Part shown: one piece after another, positions 1 to 11,377 of the stretch
Layout: each line of letters starts with the position of its first letter
How positions within the stretch are numbered: the stretch's first letter is position 1
Assembly: GCA_031216915.1 (NCBI GenBank)
Contig: CM062293.1
Span: 155,752,285-155,816,284, forward strand
Direction: 5' to 3'
Length of the DNA stretch: 64,000 bases
Origin: Pictodentalium vernedei
Lineage: Eukaryota; Mollusca; Scaphopoda; Dentaliida; Dentaliidae
Program-made: the position numbers and the translations under genes
Notes under the pieces: model-generated
The model's input: the letters and a program-made list of their open reading frames with translations, nothing else
The model's database searches: none
Told to the model about the DNA's origin: nothing

Positions 1-1250
1 GGGATGTCAAGGTGGACTAGCATACTATGAACCACCGGAACACTGGCGAGACTGGAAATGATTTATCCTTGCAGAAACAAAGGAGATCATCTTGAACTGT
101 ATCCACTGCACCATGGAACAGCTGAGGTCCCACCAAGGATGCAGAACAGCACGTTGCTCCACAGGAAGGAAACTGCTTGTGTCCAATTCCATGTCCCTAC
201 GAAGCAGTTGCAAATTTGCAGTGTTTCAGGCATGTGTACGAGACATGTTCATAAGAGCCTTGGAGAGGACACACAAAGATGCAGGAGGGCCATCACCGTC
301 TTCATCAAAGGACTTCTCATCATGAGAACTAGAAGACATAAGGTCATATGACTGCTGACCAGCCAGAGCCTCCGGTTACCTGGAAGTGGTAGCGAAACAG
401 GAGAGGGAAAGCACTCCCTAACCTTATCCCATGGAACAGAATCCTGGGATGAAGAAATGCCAGAGTCCCCAGCATCCCGAGTGACCTGTGGGTAAGAGGC
501 TCACAGCCTAGTGAGAGTTAGAACAGCAATCTGTAGCTCATTGATCAAATCCCCAGATCTGGAAGATGGCCCTGGGGTCGGAGTGGCTTCTATTCGAGCC
601 TGCTTGGATGGACAGGAGCCTCAACAACCACACACCGATGAGTGGGAGGACCATCACAAAAAGTCAACTTCAGTCACAATCACCAGCAGTGTGTACCAAA
701 AAACTGAAAGTGTGGTGTAAATCACAGGAAATGTGACAAAATAACTGGAAATGTGACTAGATAGCTGACAACTGGCAGCATGATAGAATGAGCCTCCTGA
801 CCTTCTGGTGTTAATTCCCTAGAATGATCAGAATCAGTTGCCGAGATGGCACCAACACAGTCACCCTAATCACATGACAAACTGGTCTGGTAAACAAAGA
901 CATATCCGAAGGTGCATAGTCAGACTGACAATGAGCTGGAGCCGACCCGTCTAACAAGCAAACTCACCTCTACCTGGAGATGTTTCCTGAAACTCAGAAA
1001 CAGCAATGCTGATAAGGCCCCTTGTAGCGTGAAAACCACTGACCCTGTAAGGCCAGAAACAGGTGAACACACATGCGGAAGGGAGGAAGCAACAAGTTGC
1101 GAATCATCCGCAGCAAGTGGTAAAGGCAGAAAAATGGAGAGAGCACCGCTCAGCTCTGAAAAAGTAGGCACATCCCTAGTGACTTCCTAATGTGTCAGCT
1201 GGAGGGGACAGAAGTTCTGGAACCGGCACCTTATCGCTCAAACCACTTGC
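1..1250 (-). pseudogene. Decayed DIRS-type gag relic
   Basis: This is a broken copy of the gag gene seen intact at 22284-24488 and 25319-27691. The clearest match is 25-213, where the minus-strand peptide has QLLRRDMELDTSS followed by PVEQRAVLH, matching the ELARRDAVLD and EQRAVH segments of the downstream gags. On the plus strand, bases 113-170 track 25615-25670 almost word for word. Frameshifts and stops are scattered throughout, so no protein is made. The left part runs off the window edge. Gag in this family is the structural RNA-binding protein of the retrotransposon. Homology beyond about base 350 is weaker and is inferred from position and orientation. Confidence 0.7.
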
Positions 1251-1304
1251 TGAGGGGGTTCCCAACTACTGGAAACAGAAGCATCCTCTTAACTGTTGTT
1301 TGTT

Positions 1305-1400
1305 GTTTGGTGGTGGTTAACGTCACACATTTATGTACTATGGCTAATCGTGACACAACATGGAGATGAAGTCAAGTTTAGTCAATTGTTGATCAACATG
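1305..1400 (-). repeat. Internally deleted SINE fragment
   Basis: The stretch GTCACACATTTATG followed by ATGGCTAATCGTGAC matches the 3' tail of the SINE at 4950-5319. It then jumps directly to GGAGATGAAGT, which lies some 200 bases further into that SINE. It is therefore a SINE copy with a large internal deletion, lying inside the old DIRS relic. No flanking target duplication was identified. Confidence 0.55.
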
Positions 1401-2335
1401 TTGTCCATTTTAGAGGACTTTCACCCCAAGCATTGGTGACTGGGTCCTATTTTACTAGTAAAGCGGAACTGGTTTACCACAGTAAACAAGTGCTGCTTAC
1501 TTCCCGGGGTTCCCACGGGGATCCTCTTAACTAACTGACAGAGTAGTTGAAATTCGAGAAGGGGGCCCTTAGCAAGAGACGAGGTATCCTTGTCCCCTTT
1601 TTCATGGGTATGTGAAGACTAAATGTAGGATTTCAGAACCCTATTAACTAAGCACCAGAAAGAAACAGAGACCAATTCCTGCAATGCTCACAAGAAGGAG
1701 ACTCAAAACAGAAAGTAAAAGCTGGGTAGACCCACGGAACCATCAAAACTCCAAATATAGAGCTGAAAACTAGATGGGAATAACCCCAATCCAGACAAGA
1801 AATCCCAAGTTTCTCAACCCACACAGAATGCGAGACAAGACAATGTTATTTTGCAGGAAGACATATCTCTTCAGTAACAAAAGCACAATAACACAAACTA
1901 CTAAAAGGTGAACCACATGCTTGGTAGAACACACAAAACTGGAAGAGGGAAAGAATACTCTCCACTCTGCCACTTCAAAAACAGAAAATTAAATTAATAT
2001 AATTTAAACATAGGATGCTAAGAGCAAATCGGAGATTAACGGAAAGAAATGTCCAGGCAAAAAACAACACTATGCGTGATGGCAGAAGATGGATTGGTTC
2101 GAAACTTATGTTCAACGTGCCACTCTGGAATGCACAAGTACAGGAACAGAACCCCACTGTGGTACACACATGGTGCACTCACCCCTGTGATGAAATATTT
2201 CAGTCCTTTTGGGCATTTTGCACTTACGTGATTTTTAAAAGGGCTTCCTTTAAGAAACTTTGAAATAAGAACTTGTGATCGGCAAAGTCAATAGTTAACA
2301 GTAAACAACTGTGAGTAGGTTTTGGTAAGAAATGT
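1401..2335 (-). mobile_element. 5' end and terminal repeat of the first DIRS relic
   Basis: No usable reading frame is present. Near the right end, AGTAAACAACTGTGAG followed by TAGGTTTTGG (about 2299-2325) matches the terminal repeat of the DIRS at 28165-28190. The preceding bases 2165-2260 hold a diverged version of the same terminal region, including a CACTC then TTTTGCACTT arrangement. This fixes the orientation: gag transcribed leftwards, 5' terminal repeat on the right. The segment between 1401 and 2000 shows nothing specific. Confidence 0.5.
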
Positions 2336-2538
2336 TTGCACATCAGTGATGTTACTTAAGCCTTATTTGAGATCAACAATTTTTGGATTGAGAAAAACTC
2401 AGACTCTCCTTTTCCAGCGAACCATATTGGATGAGGAAACTGCAGCAATACTGATGCACTATTTGGGGCACCGGCAGTCATATATTAAATATCATCATCA
2501 AACAAGATAAGAGACCTTAAAGGTACAGTAGAACCCTG

Positions 2539-2758
2539 TTAACCCTTTGCCCAACGCAGAGAATATTTTTTAATTTTTCAATTTTTTTTAACAAAACCAT
2601 ATCATGTGACCTCTCATTGGAACGAGCTCAACGGGCTCGTTCCAATGAGGGGGTCACGTGATATGGTTTTGTTGAAATATTGTTAAAAAAAATTTTTCTA
2701 CTGCTCAATTTGCAAATTACGTGGGCAGATGCGGCCGATTAGTTAGGTAAAGAGTTAA
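2539..2758. mobile_element. TTAA-bounded hairpin MITE, copy 1
   Basis: The element starts TTAACCCTTTGCCCAAC and ends GTTAGGTAAAGAGTTAA, an imperfect terminal inverted repeat flanked by TTAA. TTAA target use and a TTAACCC start are typical of piggyBac-type elements, so this is probably a non-autonomous relative (inference). Its centre is a near-perfect palindrome at 2590-2673 with arms of about 40 bases around the core GGAACGAGC. A second family member lies at 59614-59870. It has no coding capacity. Confidence 0.75.
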
Positions 2759-4040
2759 TTGAATCACCATTTTGTCATAGAAAATTATTCAGTTGACAGA
2801 AAAATATTCATTACTATTCAATTAACATAAATTTGGCCACTTTCCTGTACTCTAAAGATAAACTTAGCATTTATTCTATTTTGCCTTGTTTGACAGAGCT
2901 CATGGATTATTTAGGCCAAAGATGCCTATAAATGTAAGGAATTGAGTGGATGCTGGAGTAATTCTTTGACAGATTACAAAATTTGTTATTCAATTAACAG
3001 GAGTTTACTCTATAACCTATATGCAATCAACAGGTCAAATTTGTACTGAAGGTATTATAGTAAATGGTTTTGTGTTTGGAAGTTATATACAATTAACATG
3101 GCTCTTCAATTAGTACCGGTGAGCCATGACATCCCCCTCCCCCCCGACCATCTCACCACCACCCTGAGGAAATATGTCCTGGGATACCCCCACCTGAGGG
3201 GCAGGGGTTAATTATCCCAGGATATCCCCCATGGATACCCCCCACCCACTACTACCACCACCACCACCAAAAAATAAAACTACTTTTAATAGCATAACAT
3301 TTTATTTACTGAATTTTCATCACAATAACATTGAAAAAGTTGTTCAAACTCTTGAATACATACATTTATGCATTTCCTTTAAAGTTCATGTCAAAATATG
3401 ATTATCCTCCACTTCACCCACTCTCATCTCTCATAGCAGCCATTTGAAATAAATAGGTTTTATTTACTCTCTCATCCAACATAAAAAAGTCCAAACAGTG
3501 GTTGTAAAGGTTGTATGAATATCTACAGGACTTTGACAAGGTGATATGGGGGTGGGGGAAGATATCTTGGCCTGGTTATCTTCCTCACCCCCCCCCCCCC
3601 CCCCCCCCCCCCACATCCATGTCAAAATATAATACTGAAAACTTGGAAGAAAAAATATTCTCCCAATCATATACTGTTAAATAACGAGAGCAGTGAATGA
3701 GAAATAGACAATATTAGAACCTTACAGGCTACAGCAATTTTGGGGGCAAAAATGCAAAAATGGAAGAGGGTGGCGGGGAAGCTGTCCAGGCCTGATACAT
3801 GTATCTTCCCCCTCACCCATTCCTGAGTAACTTTATACAAGGATTTAGCTGTTTAATATCAAATGTAATCAAATATTGTGAAATAATAGTAAAAGAAACA
3901 AAATTAGATAAATACATTAAAAAATTAGGGGGGGGGGGGGGGATATCCTAGCCCCCCCCCCCCCCTTCTCCACCCAGGAGGGGGGAGGGGGGTATCTTGC
4001 TACTCCGGCACAGTTGGAGAAATAATTAATTTTCTGATAA
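2759..4040. repeat. Intronic sequence with G/C-homopolymer GATATC modules
   Basis: No gene is visible. About four diverged modules combine a G or C homopolymer with a GATATC or TATCTT block and CCAGGCC-like bases: around 3165-3245, 3545-3612, 3765-3825 and 3928-4010. Homopolymers include 25 C at 3588-3612, 15 G at 3928-3942 and 14 C at 3952-3965. The region follows the splice donor of the HMGCS exon, so it should be intron of that gene if the gene is intact. Bases 2760-3115 are AT-rich and featureless. Confidence 0.55.
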
Positions 4041-4045
4041 CTTAC

Positions 4046-4490
4046 CATCCCAGGAGCTTGACTCAATCCAATTAACAGCATTAAATAATGCAGCAGTTCC
4101 TCCATAACATGCATTTGTTGTATCAATCCCTTCCACATCACTGTTACCACTGTCCTCAAACAGTTGCATCAACACTGTCTTCACACTTTTAGATTTGTCT
4201 ATAATTGTTTCTGTGCCCACTTCTAGGCGTCCTATCTCTTTATATGAGATATTGTTCTTCTCTACCAATCTTTGTACCACAGTAAGACAGAGTGAGTGAA
4301 TGTCTTCTCTATCTGAACAAAAGCCCATCTTGGATTGGCCAAGACCTACTGTGTATTTACCAGTTGACACCCCATCATACTGCTCCAACTCTACTTGATC
4401 AACATACTGTGATGGAAAATACAGCTCCACAGCCAAGATGCCAACATCTTTTGGCCATCTTTCTTGGGACATCTCTTTTGTACTTGGCAT
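4046..4490 (-). CDS. HMGCS: Hydroxymethylglutaryl-CoA synthase, first coding exon
   Basis: The product condenses acetyl-CoA with acetoacetyl-CoA to HMG-CoA, the committed entry to the mevalonate pathway. The 148-residue exon begins [17 protein letters not shown] and holds the family blocks [32 protein letters not shown] and [18 protein letters not shown]; the Cys in NACYGG is the catalytic nucleophile. It ends at SSSWDG, after which the minus strand reads GTAAGT, a good donor (4045 leftwards). A 3' splice site TTTTTCAG (AG at 4511-4512) lies 20 bases upstream of the ATG, so the leader is split too. The short sequence before WPKDVG suggests the cytosolic form rather than a mitochondrial one. 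The remaining exons are not in the window. It could be an isolated exon of a broken gene, but the reading frame and splice sites are clean. Confidence 0.93.
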
Positions 4491-4747
4491 TTTTCTATAA
4501 ACCAATTATTCTGAAAAATGTTTGAAATAAAGAATAAAGGAGTATTAATGTTACAGCACAGAAATCATCTTTTTAACCGGCTGCTCAGATGGGTTCTGTC
4601 AGTTCATAAATAATCTTTCAATACTGGATATGTATTCCAGGTTCACTTAAAAAAGTTACAATAAGGCCTAAAAAAGTTAAAAATCTGTTTCTCATGGCCG
4701 TTTTGCCTGCTGAATGCTCTCTTTTTACAACCAATGCAAACTTAAAA
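4491..4747 (-). other. HMGCS 5' UTR end and upstream intron
   Basis: Bases 4491-4510 are the exonic leader before the start codon. Beyond the acceptor AG at 4511-4512 the sequence is AT-rich and reads as intron. I found no upstream exon or promoter before the H1 element begins at 4748. Confidence 0.5.
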
Positions 4748-5647
4748 TGAAAGTGTCAATGACACTGTAGCTCGACTTGTTTAAGACAAGTACATGTCTA
4801 GTATGTGACACAGCAATGACAAACATTGAGGTAATGACCTGATAACAAAGGTACATGTAAAGTATTGTAACGGTCTGTACATAAATGCTGACCATAGCCT
4901 GTAACAAATATATAGGTAATGTATTGTAAAGGTGGGGTGACAGTTAGATATATTTATTTATTTATTTATTGATGTTTAAGGTCACATATTTATGCACAAT
5001 GGCTAATCATGACCGTGACAGTTTTACGGGTGGAGAAAGCCGGAGTACCCGGAGAGAACCACCGAGCAACGACGAGCAGCTGCCAGCTCCCCAACATCGT
5101 AACTCCGCACTGCAGCACAGGCAGGGTTAGATTGGTTGAAGACATGCGTACCATCGACGTGCAGTACGCCTTAGTACACGGCGTCATCGTGCCCCCATGC
5201 AGGCAATGGAGATGAAGTGTCTTGCCCAAGGACACAACGCGGTTGCCGCAGGTGGGATTCGAACCGAGGACCCCTCGGTTTGCAGCCTGCACCTCTACCA
5301 ACTGAGCCACCGCGCTCCCTGACAGTTAGATGCTAAACTAGAAAAGAAATCTATGAGTCCCAGAGTGGGTCTGACTGAACCGAAAAATATTTGTTCTCAT
5401 AGCACAGTGATAACAAAGACACACAAAAACACTCGTTCCTGTCCCAAGGTGATAACAAAGGTACCCAAGAAGTTTCGTGAAGATCGGTTGATAAATACAG
5501 CCTCTAGGCCGAGACTTATTGGCATTTGCAGTTACAGTGTATAAGTTGCACTAAATAAATCAAAATTCATCTAATTCGCATAATGTCTGCACGAGAAAAA
5601 ACCTGTATTATATGTGATGTATTCCATGTTACTAAACATTCCTACAA
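4748..5647 (+). mobile_element. H1-a, 3'-truncated Helitron-like element
   Basis: It begins TGAAAGTGTCAATGACACTG after an A, the start shared by seven copies in this window. The start holds the small palindrome AGTGTCA-A-TGACACT. The copy runs through the leader and one internal repeat unit, is interrupted by a SINE at 4950-5319, and stops where the next H1 begins at 5648, so it lacks the 3' hairpin. There is no coding capacity. Assignment to Helitron-like elements rests on the 3' structure seen in sister copies and is inference. Confidence 0.7.
4950..5319 (-). mobile_element. tRNA-derived SINE, full length
   Basis: On the minus strand the element starts with a tRNA-like head. An A box TGGCTCAGTTGG lies at 5298-5309 and a B box GGTTCGAATCC at 5255-5265; these form a pol III promoter. 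A middle part with GTGTCCTTGGGCAAGACACTT follows, then an (ATTT)n tail at 4950-4970. Both sides carry TGACAGTTAGAT (4938-4949 and 5320-5331), a 12-base target duplication, so insertion by LINE machinery is well supported. It sits inside H1-a. Confidence 0.92.
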
Positions 5648-7109
5648 TGAAAGTGTCAATGACACTGTAGCTCAACTTGTCAAGACATGTACATGTATAG
5701 TATGTGACACAGGAATGACGAACATCTAGATAAAGACCTGATAACAAAGGTTCATATAAAGTATTGTAATGGTCTGTACATAAATACTGACCGTAGCCTG
5801 TAACAAATGTATAGGTAAAGTATTGTAAAGGTGGGTGACAGTCAGATGCTAAACTAGAAAAGAAATCTTTGAGTCCCAGAGTGGGTCTGACTGAACCCCA
5901 AAATATTTGTTCTCATAGCACAGTGATAATAAAGGCACCCCAAAACACACTCATTCCTGTCCCAAGGTGAAAACAAAGGTACCCAAGAAGTTTTGTGAAG
6001 ATCAGTTCATAAATACAAGCTGTACAGAAGTTGTGACAAAAAACTGATTGAACCTAATTTTGGTACAAAATGGCCACTGGCAGCCATCTTGAATTTTGGA
6101 CCGCACTCAGAAACACTCGTTCTCATCCCAAGGTGATAACAAAGGTACCCAAGAAGTTTACAGCCTCTAGCCTGAGCCATATTGACATGTGCACTTGCAG
6201 TGTATAAGTAGCACTAAATAAATCCAAAATTCATCTAATTTGCATAATTTCTGCACGAGAAAAAAACCCGTGCTCTATGTGATGTATTCCATTTTACTAA
6301 ACATTCATACAAAAATTTATTCAAATCAGAACTTTCATACAGAAGTTCTGTACAAAAGACTGATTGCGCTAATTTTGGTACAAAATGGCTGCTGGTGGCC
6401 ATCTTGAATTTCGGACCACACCCAAAAACACTCGTTCTCATCCCACGGTGATAACAAAGGTACACAAAAAGTTTCGTAAAGATTGGTTCATAAATATGGC
6501 CTCTAGCCTGAGCCATATAGAAGTTGTGTACAAATAACTGATTAGACCTAATTTCGGTACAAAATGGCCACTGGCAGCCATCTTGAATTTTGGACCACAC
6601 TCAGAAACACTCGTTCTCTTCCCAAGGTGATAACAGAGGTACCCAAGAAGTTTCGTGAAGATTGGTTGATAAATACAGCCTCTAGCCCAAGCCGTATTGA
6701 CATGTGTACTTACTATGTGTAAGTAGCACTGAAAAAATCAAAGTTCATCTAATTTGCATAATTTCTGCATGAGAAAAAAACCTGTACTATATGTGATGTA
6801 TCCCATGATACTAAACATTCATACAAAAAATTCTTCAAATCAGAGCTTTCATATGGAAGTTCTGTGCAAAAATCTGATTGCACCTAATTTTGTACAAAAT
6901 GGCTGCCAGTGGCCGTCTTGAATTTCGGACCGGACCCCAAAACACTCGTTCTCATCCCACGGTGATAACAAAGGTACCCAAGAAGTTTCGTAAAGACTGG
7001 TTCATAAATATGGCCTCTAGCCCGAGCCGTATTGAATTGTTGACAGACAGACAGACGACTGGCCTTGGCATAAGCTCAAATTTGACTTATGTCAAAGTTG
7101 AGCTAAAAA
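5648..7109 (+). mobile_element. H1-b, Helitron-like element with complete 3' end
   Basis: The shared 5' start is at 5648. The body consists of diverged tandem units containing ACAAAATGGC and AAGGTACCCAAGAAGTTT. The 3' end is the hairpin TTTGAC-TTAT-GTCAAA followed by GTTGAGCTAAAAA, then T. Start after A and end before T, without a target duplication, fits Helitron-type insertion. A hairpin about ten bases before the terminus is a Helitron hallmark, although the last bases differ from the usual CTAG. No ORF of substance is present. Confidence 0.72.
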
Positions 7110-7995
7110 TGATAAATTTTAAGTAATTTGTATATTTTTTATACTGACCAATGGCCCAGACCAGCTGGTGCTAACTCAAATTAATCCTGGGCCAAACACA
7201 AATTTTGCCCCCCAATCCCCCAAATTTGCATGCAAAACCGAAAAAATTAAGTCCTAGATGGTCCATATACTTTTGAGATCTGTGCATGCGCAGTATCCAG
7301 GAAGGTACCAAAATTGGCACCAACCATCATTCTTTCTACAGATGCCTGTTAAATGTTATAAATAGGAGGGAGATATGAGTGCCCACTCATGGGAGGGCTA
7401 TCTCTGCCTGGGCCATTGGTACATGTTAAGTATAAAAAATATACAAATTACTTAAAATTTCATTTTTTTATATGACAACCAATGGCCCAGACTAGCTGAA
7501 TCGTAAAAAGGCTGGAGGGTCTAGGACTTAAAGGAAAATCCAATCTCTCAATTACTTCACTAAAGGATAGCTCCTACAGAAGAATAGGAGGAGATAGGAA
7601 TTATATATGTCTTTCTTTTTTATGAGAAAAGAGAAAGGCATAACACCAACAATGTAATTGAGTATTACATAATATGTAATTCTCCATTTAATGCCAGCAT
7701 AACCAGTTATGCTACTTCGGTGAAGGAAAACTAATATATGAAGACAGTCCAGAGAATGAGACTCTTTATACTCATTTAAAAGTGTCTGAGGAATGCATAT
7801 TAACGCTCGTTTGACACATAACATATACAAATGCTTCACAGTGAGCTACACTTTAAAAACAGTATATAAATGAGACATAGTTATTGCCTCACACTGAGCT
7901 GCACATTAAAACCACCCCAGCACCGATGCAGGACTACTGTCACTGGAGGAGGTATTCCCTTGCTTTTCACTATAAAGCCAGATAATCATAAGAGA
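7110..7995 (-). mobile_element. DIRS-C, 3' terminal region (outermost host of a nest)
   Basis: Bases 7115-7500 match the left end of DIRS-D (40627-41010): TATTTTTTATACTGACC, CCAATGGCCCAGAC, GGGCCAAACACAAATTTTGC and GCATGCGCAGT occur in the same order. After them come AAAAGGCTGGAGGG and a CGGAGGAGGTAT-like stretch, as in D at 41020-41450. The element is interrupted at about 7996 by H2-a and resumes after 17616. There is no ORF in this part. Confidence 0.7.
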
Positions 7996-9848
7996 AACAA
8001 GAGGCCCCAAGTGGCCTTAATCGCTCACCTGCCAAAGTGGTTCAAAGAAGTATTTGGGGTCACATTCAGTTAGACATGGTTCATCAACACTACAAAGGAA
8101 TGAAGTCATGAAAGGCAAATTTTACAGAAAAACACTAAGGAACGGATTTGAACAAACCTGAATCTAACATGTATCCCCCTGCCACCCCCTCACCCTACCC
8201 ATAGAAAGCCCCAATATTAAGCCGGGGACTCAAACTGAACAAACTTGAATCTCACCCCTTATGGATGCTGCATACCAAATATCAAAAGCTTCTGATTGGT
8301 GGAATGGAAGAAGATTTTTAAAGAATATTCCTCATATTGCACTAATCTGAACATTTGGGCTCCCATAGAGAGCCCAAATATGGACCCAGGGATTTGATTT
8401 CAACAAACATGTGAATGAATCTTCCAAAGATGTTATATGTGAAATATATAAGTCTTTGGAGCAGTGGTATGGGAGAAAGTTCTTTTTTAATGTTTTTCCC
8501 ATTAATCACAGTGTTACAAAATGATGACTCACATTTTTTCACGGAAAAGTACCCTATGAAAAAAACGATGGCATTTTTTTTTTTTGACCATTCCTTTCTA
8601 CTGTTCCTAAGGAAGCTTCACACAAAATAAAAATTCTCAGTGCTGTGTAGTTTTGAAGATATGGGCGTTTTAAATTTTTTCTATTTTTAGCTCCTGCAGT
8701 TCCAATGGGGTGACGGGAAAAATGTTTTTGGCATAAATTAGGTACTTATGACCCAATAAGTCTTCATATCAAATTTGGTTTAAATTGGCCTCTCAGTTTG
8801 GAAAATAGAAATTTTGGTACAATTCGGGCTCCCACAGGAAGCCCAAATATAAACCCAGGGACTTGGCTTTAACAAACTTATATCTCACCTCCCTAAGGAT
8901 ATTGTATACCAAATATCAAAAGATTCTGACTGGTGGATGTGAAGAAGAAGATTTTTGAAGAATATTCCTCATATTGAACTAAGTTAAAATTTGGGATCCC
9001 ACAGGGAGCCCAAATATGAACCCAGGGACTTGGATTGAACAATTTTGAATCTCACTGCCCTAAGGATGCTGCATACCAAATATCAAAAGATACTGATTGG
9101 TGGATCTGAAGAAGATTTTAAAAGAATATTCCTCATATTGCACTAATTTGAACATTTGGGCTCCCATAGAGAGGCTATATATGGACCCAGGGAATTGATT
9201 TCAACAAATATGTGAATCAATCTTCCAATAATGTTATATGTGAAATATGAAAGCCTTTGGACCAGTGGTTTTGGAGAAGAAGATTCTTTAATGTTTTCCC
9301 CATTACCCACAGTGTTAAAAAATGCTGACTCAGCACTTTTTCAAGGTCCCAAAAAAGTAGCCGATGATAAAACCGATAGCAATTTTTTTTTTTTAACATT
9401 CCATTCTGTTTCAGTTTGTCCTAAGGAAGCTTCACAACAAATAAAAATTCTCAATGCCGTGCAGTTTTGAGATATGGGCATTTTAAATTTTTCCTATTTT
9501 TAGCTCCTGCGGTTCCCATGGGGCAATGGGAAAAATTTTTGGGACATAAATTAACTAACTAATTCTTGCCCCTCCCATAACGATGGCAAATATAGCCCCT
9601 AGAACTTCTCTTGAACAAATCTGAGTCTACACCTCAAAAGGAAGCTGTACACCTAATATCAAGTCTCTGCTACTGCTGGTTCATGAGAAGAAGATTTTTT
9701 AAGATTCACTTAAGGCTCACTTTTTGGGTGTGGCCCTACCAAGGGGCAGGTCAACTTGATTTGAACAAACTTGAATTGACATATGATAGGGAACATGCAC
9801 AGCAAATTTTGTTGAATTTGGTCCAGCAGTTTGTGAGAAGAAGTCGAT

Positions 9849-10050
9849 AATTCCCCCCTCTCATGCCAGCATCTGATAAGATGCGCAGCGATGAGAGGGA
9901 TTCTTTAAGATAAGCCTGAAGGCTTAGAGGGTTGAGTTAGCATTTCGCTTTGCACGCACCGCACGCAATTCTCACCTTGAAAGTATCAAAGTGTGAGATT
10001 TGATTACAGGTATTCATAAACTGCATAAAAGGCCACATTGTCCATTGACA
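9849..10050 (+). repeat. DIRS-B left inverted terminal repeat
   Basis: Bases 9889-10045 are the inverted copy of about 17420-17555, including GGGTTGAGTTAGCATTTCGC and CACCTTGAAAGTATCAAAG. The outer 40 bases, with the imperfect hairpin CTCTCAT...ATGAGAG, are present only at this end and in the internal complementary region. Confidence 0.85.
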
Positions 10051-10196
10051 GCATCTTTTTCCAAAGACCTATCATAAAATGAATGGGTAAATAATCATTG
10101 CGGGTATCATAATCAGGAAAAGTATTGTTGAAAGCGATCCTGAATGGGTTGGGTAATAGAGATGTTAAGCACTTCAACTGATGATAGGGGTGGGTG

Positions 10197-10320
10197 ATAC
10201 CCTCTAAGCCTTCAGGCTTATCTTAAAGAATCCCTCTCATCGCTGCGCATCTTATCAGATGCTGGCATGAGAGGGGGGAATTCTTTTTCACTGATCCTGA
10301 AGGCTTCTCGGGTTGAGTTA
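10197..10320. repeat. DIRS-B internal complementary region
   Basis: The first part (to about 10281) is the reverse complement of the left end 9849-9935. The second part (TTTTTCACTGATCCTGAAGG to GTTGAGTTAGCA) is the reverse complement of the right end up to 17552. The two ends are therefore abutted, as in a circle junction, meeting at AATT. In DIRS elements such a region is thought to template the ends during replication. Confidence 0.8.
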
Positions 10321-10459
10321 GCAACTTCAAAGATCAATGATTATTTACTACCGAATGAGATCCCCAAAGAGTGATTGTTCCATTATAACAAAGAACAACA
10401 CATCAAGATACTAAGTATATTTAATGTTCGAAAAATGTAACATGAAGGTCTGCACATCT

Positions 10460-11377
10460 TCAGCGTTTACCATTCTGTAACACAGCCTTTGCAAACTTCT
10501 TTCGTTGGACTGTACTTGAATCATGTCTAAAATAAAATTTGTAAAATGTGTTAGTGGACTGCCAATTAGCTGTTTTTAATATGCAATTCAATGTTATGCC
10601 CTTTATCATCGCAGATGAGGTGGAAGCACTTCGGACCGAGTGAGCCTTGAAGAGGTCAGTGTTCACACCAGATTGTTTCAAAAGATCCAAAATCCACCTG
10701 GCAATGGTGGACGTTTTTACTGATTTCTTTGTTTTATATGAAATAAATAAATCTGTACTTTTACGAATTTGTTGAGTTCTTTTTAAATATTCTTTGAGTG
10801 TAGTAAAGACACAATTTTTGTTATTCCTGAAAGGGAAGAGTTCAATTGTATAACTGAATTTCCTTCGAGTGGAAGTTTTTTGAAGTTTCTGGGTAATAAA
10901 TTGAATTTTATTTTTCTGTTCAGTCATTTGTGTTATGTCCAGTGACTTGAGAGTGCTGCACCTCTGAGCTGAAACTAGTGCCATGAGGAGGGCTAATTTT
11001 TTGGTTAATGTTTCCAATGACAGTGATGTCAATGGATGAAGAGTTCCAAGATAATTCAAAACTTTTGATACATCCCAGGTACCTGTATATTTAGGCTGCG
11101 GAGGTCGGAGATTTGACACCCCTTTCATGAATCTTGTAATTATTGGTGTTTGGGAGAAATCAGAGCCCAATAATACCAAAGTCTGCAGAAGCATAGATTT
11201 ATATGTGTTAATAAGACTATAGGATTTCCCTTGTTTGAGCAAATGGGAAAGGTAGTGAACTATTACAGTTTCAGATGTTTGAATGGGATCGTGATGTCGT
11301 TTACAACACCAAGTAATCCACTTCCCCCAGGCATAGTTGTATTGTCGATTTGTAGATTCCCTCCAAGACTGAGTAAT
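10460..11377 (-). pseudogene. DIRS-B tyrosine recombinase, C-terminal part
   Basis: The product would be the integrase that recombines a circular DNA copy into the genome. The open frame continues without a stop from the H3 junction at 11377 to 10460. Catalytic signatures of tyrosine recombinases are visible: an Arg in VSAQRCSTL, the HxxR box in AHSVRSAST, and the Tyr nucleophile near NTFYKFYFRHDSS. The upstream part of the same frame lies at 14413 and above. The gene is separated from it by the 3,035-bp H3 insertion, hence pseudogene, although this segment itself is undamaged. Confidence 0.82.

Noticed and set aside
4292..4525. 77-codon plus-strand frame
   Set aside because: It is antisense to the HMGCS exon, whose minus-strand frame is unmistakable.
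4990..5310. 106-codon frame on the minus strand
   Set aside because: It is a translation of the SINE at 4950-5319; the same frame appears in the SINE at 51151-51520.
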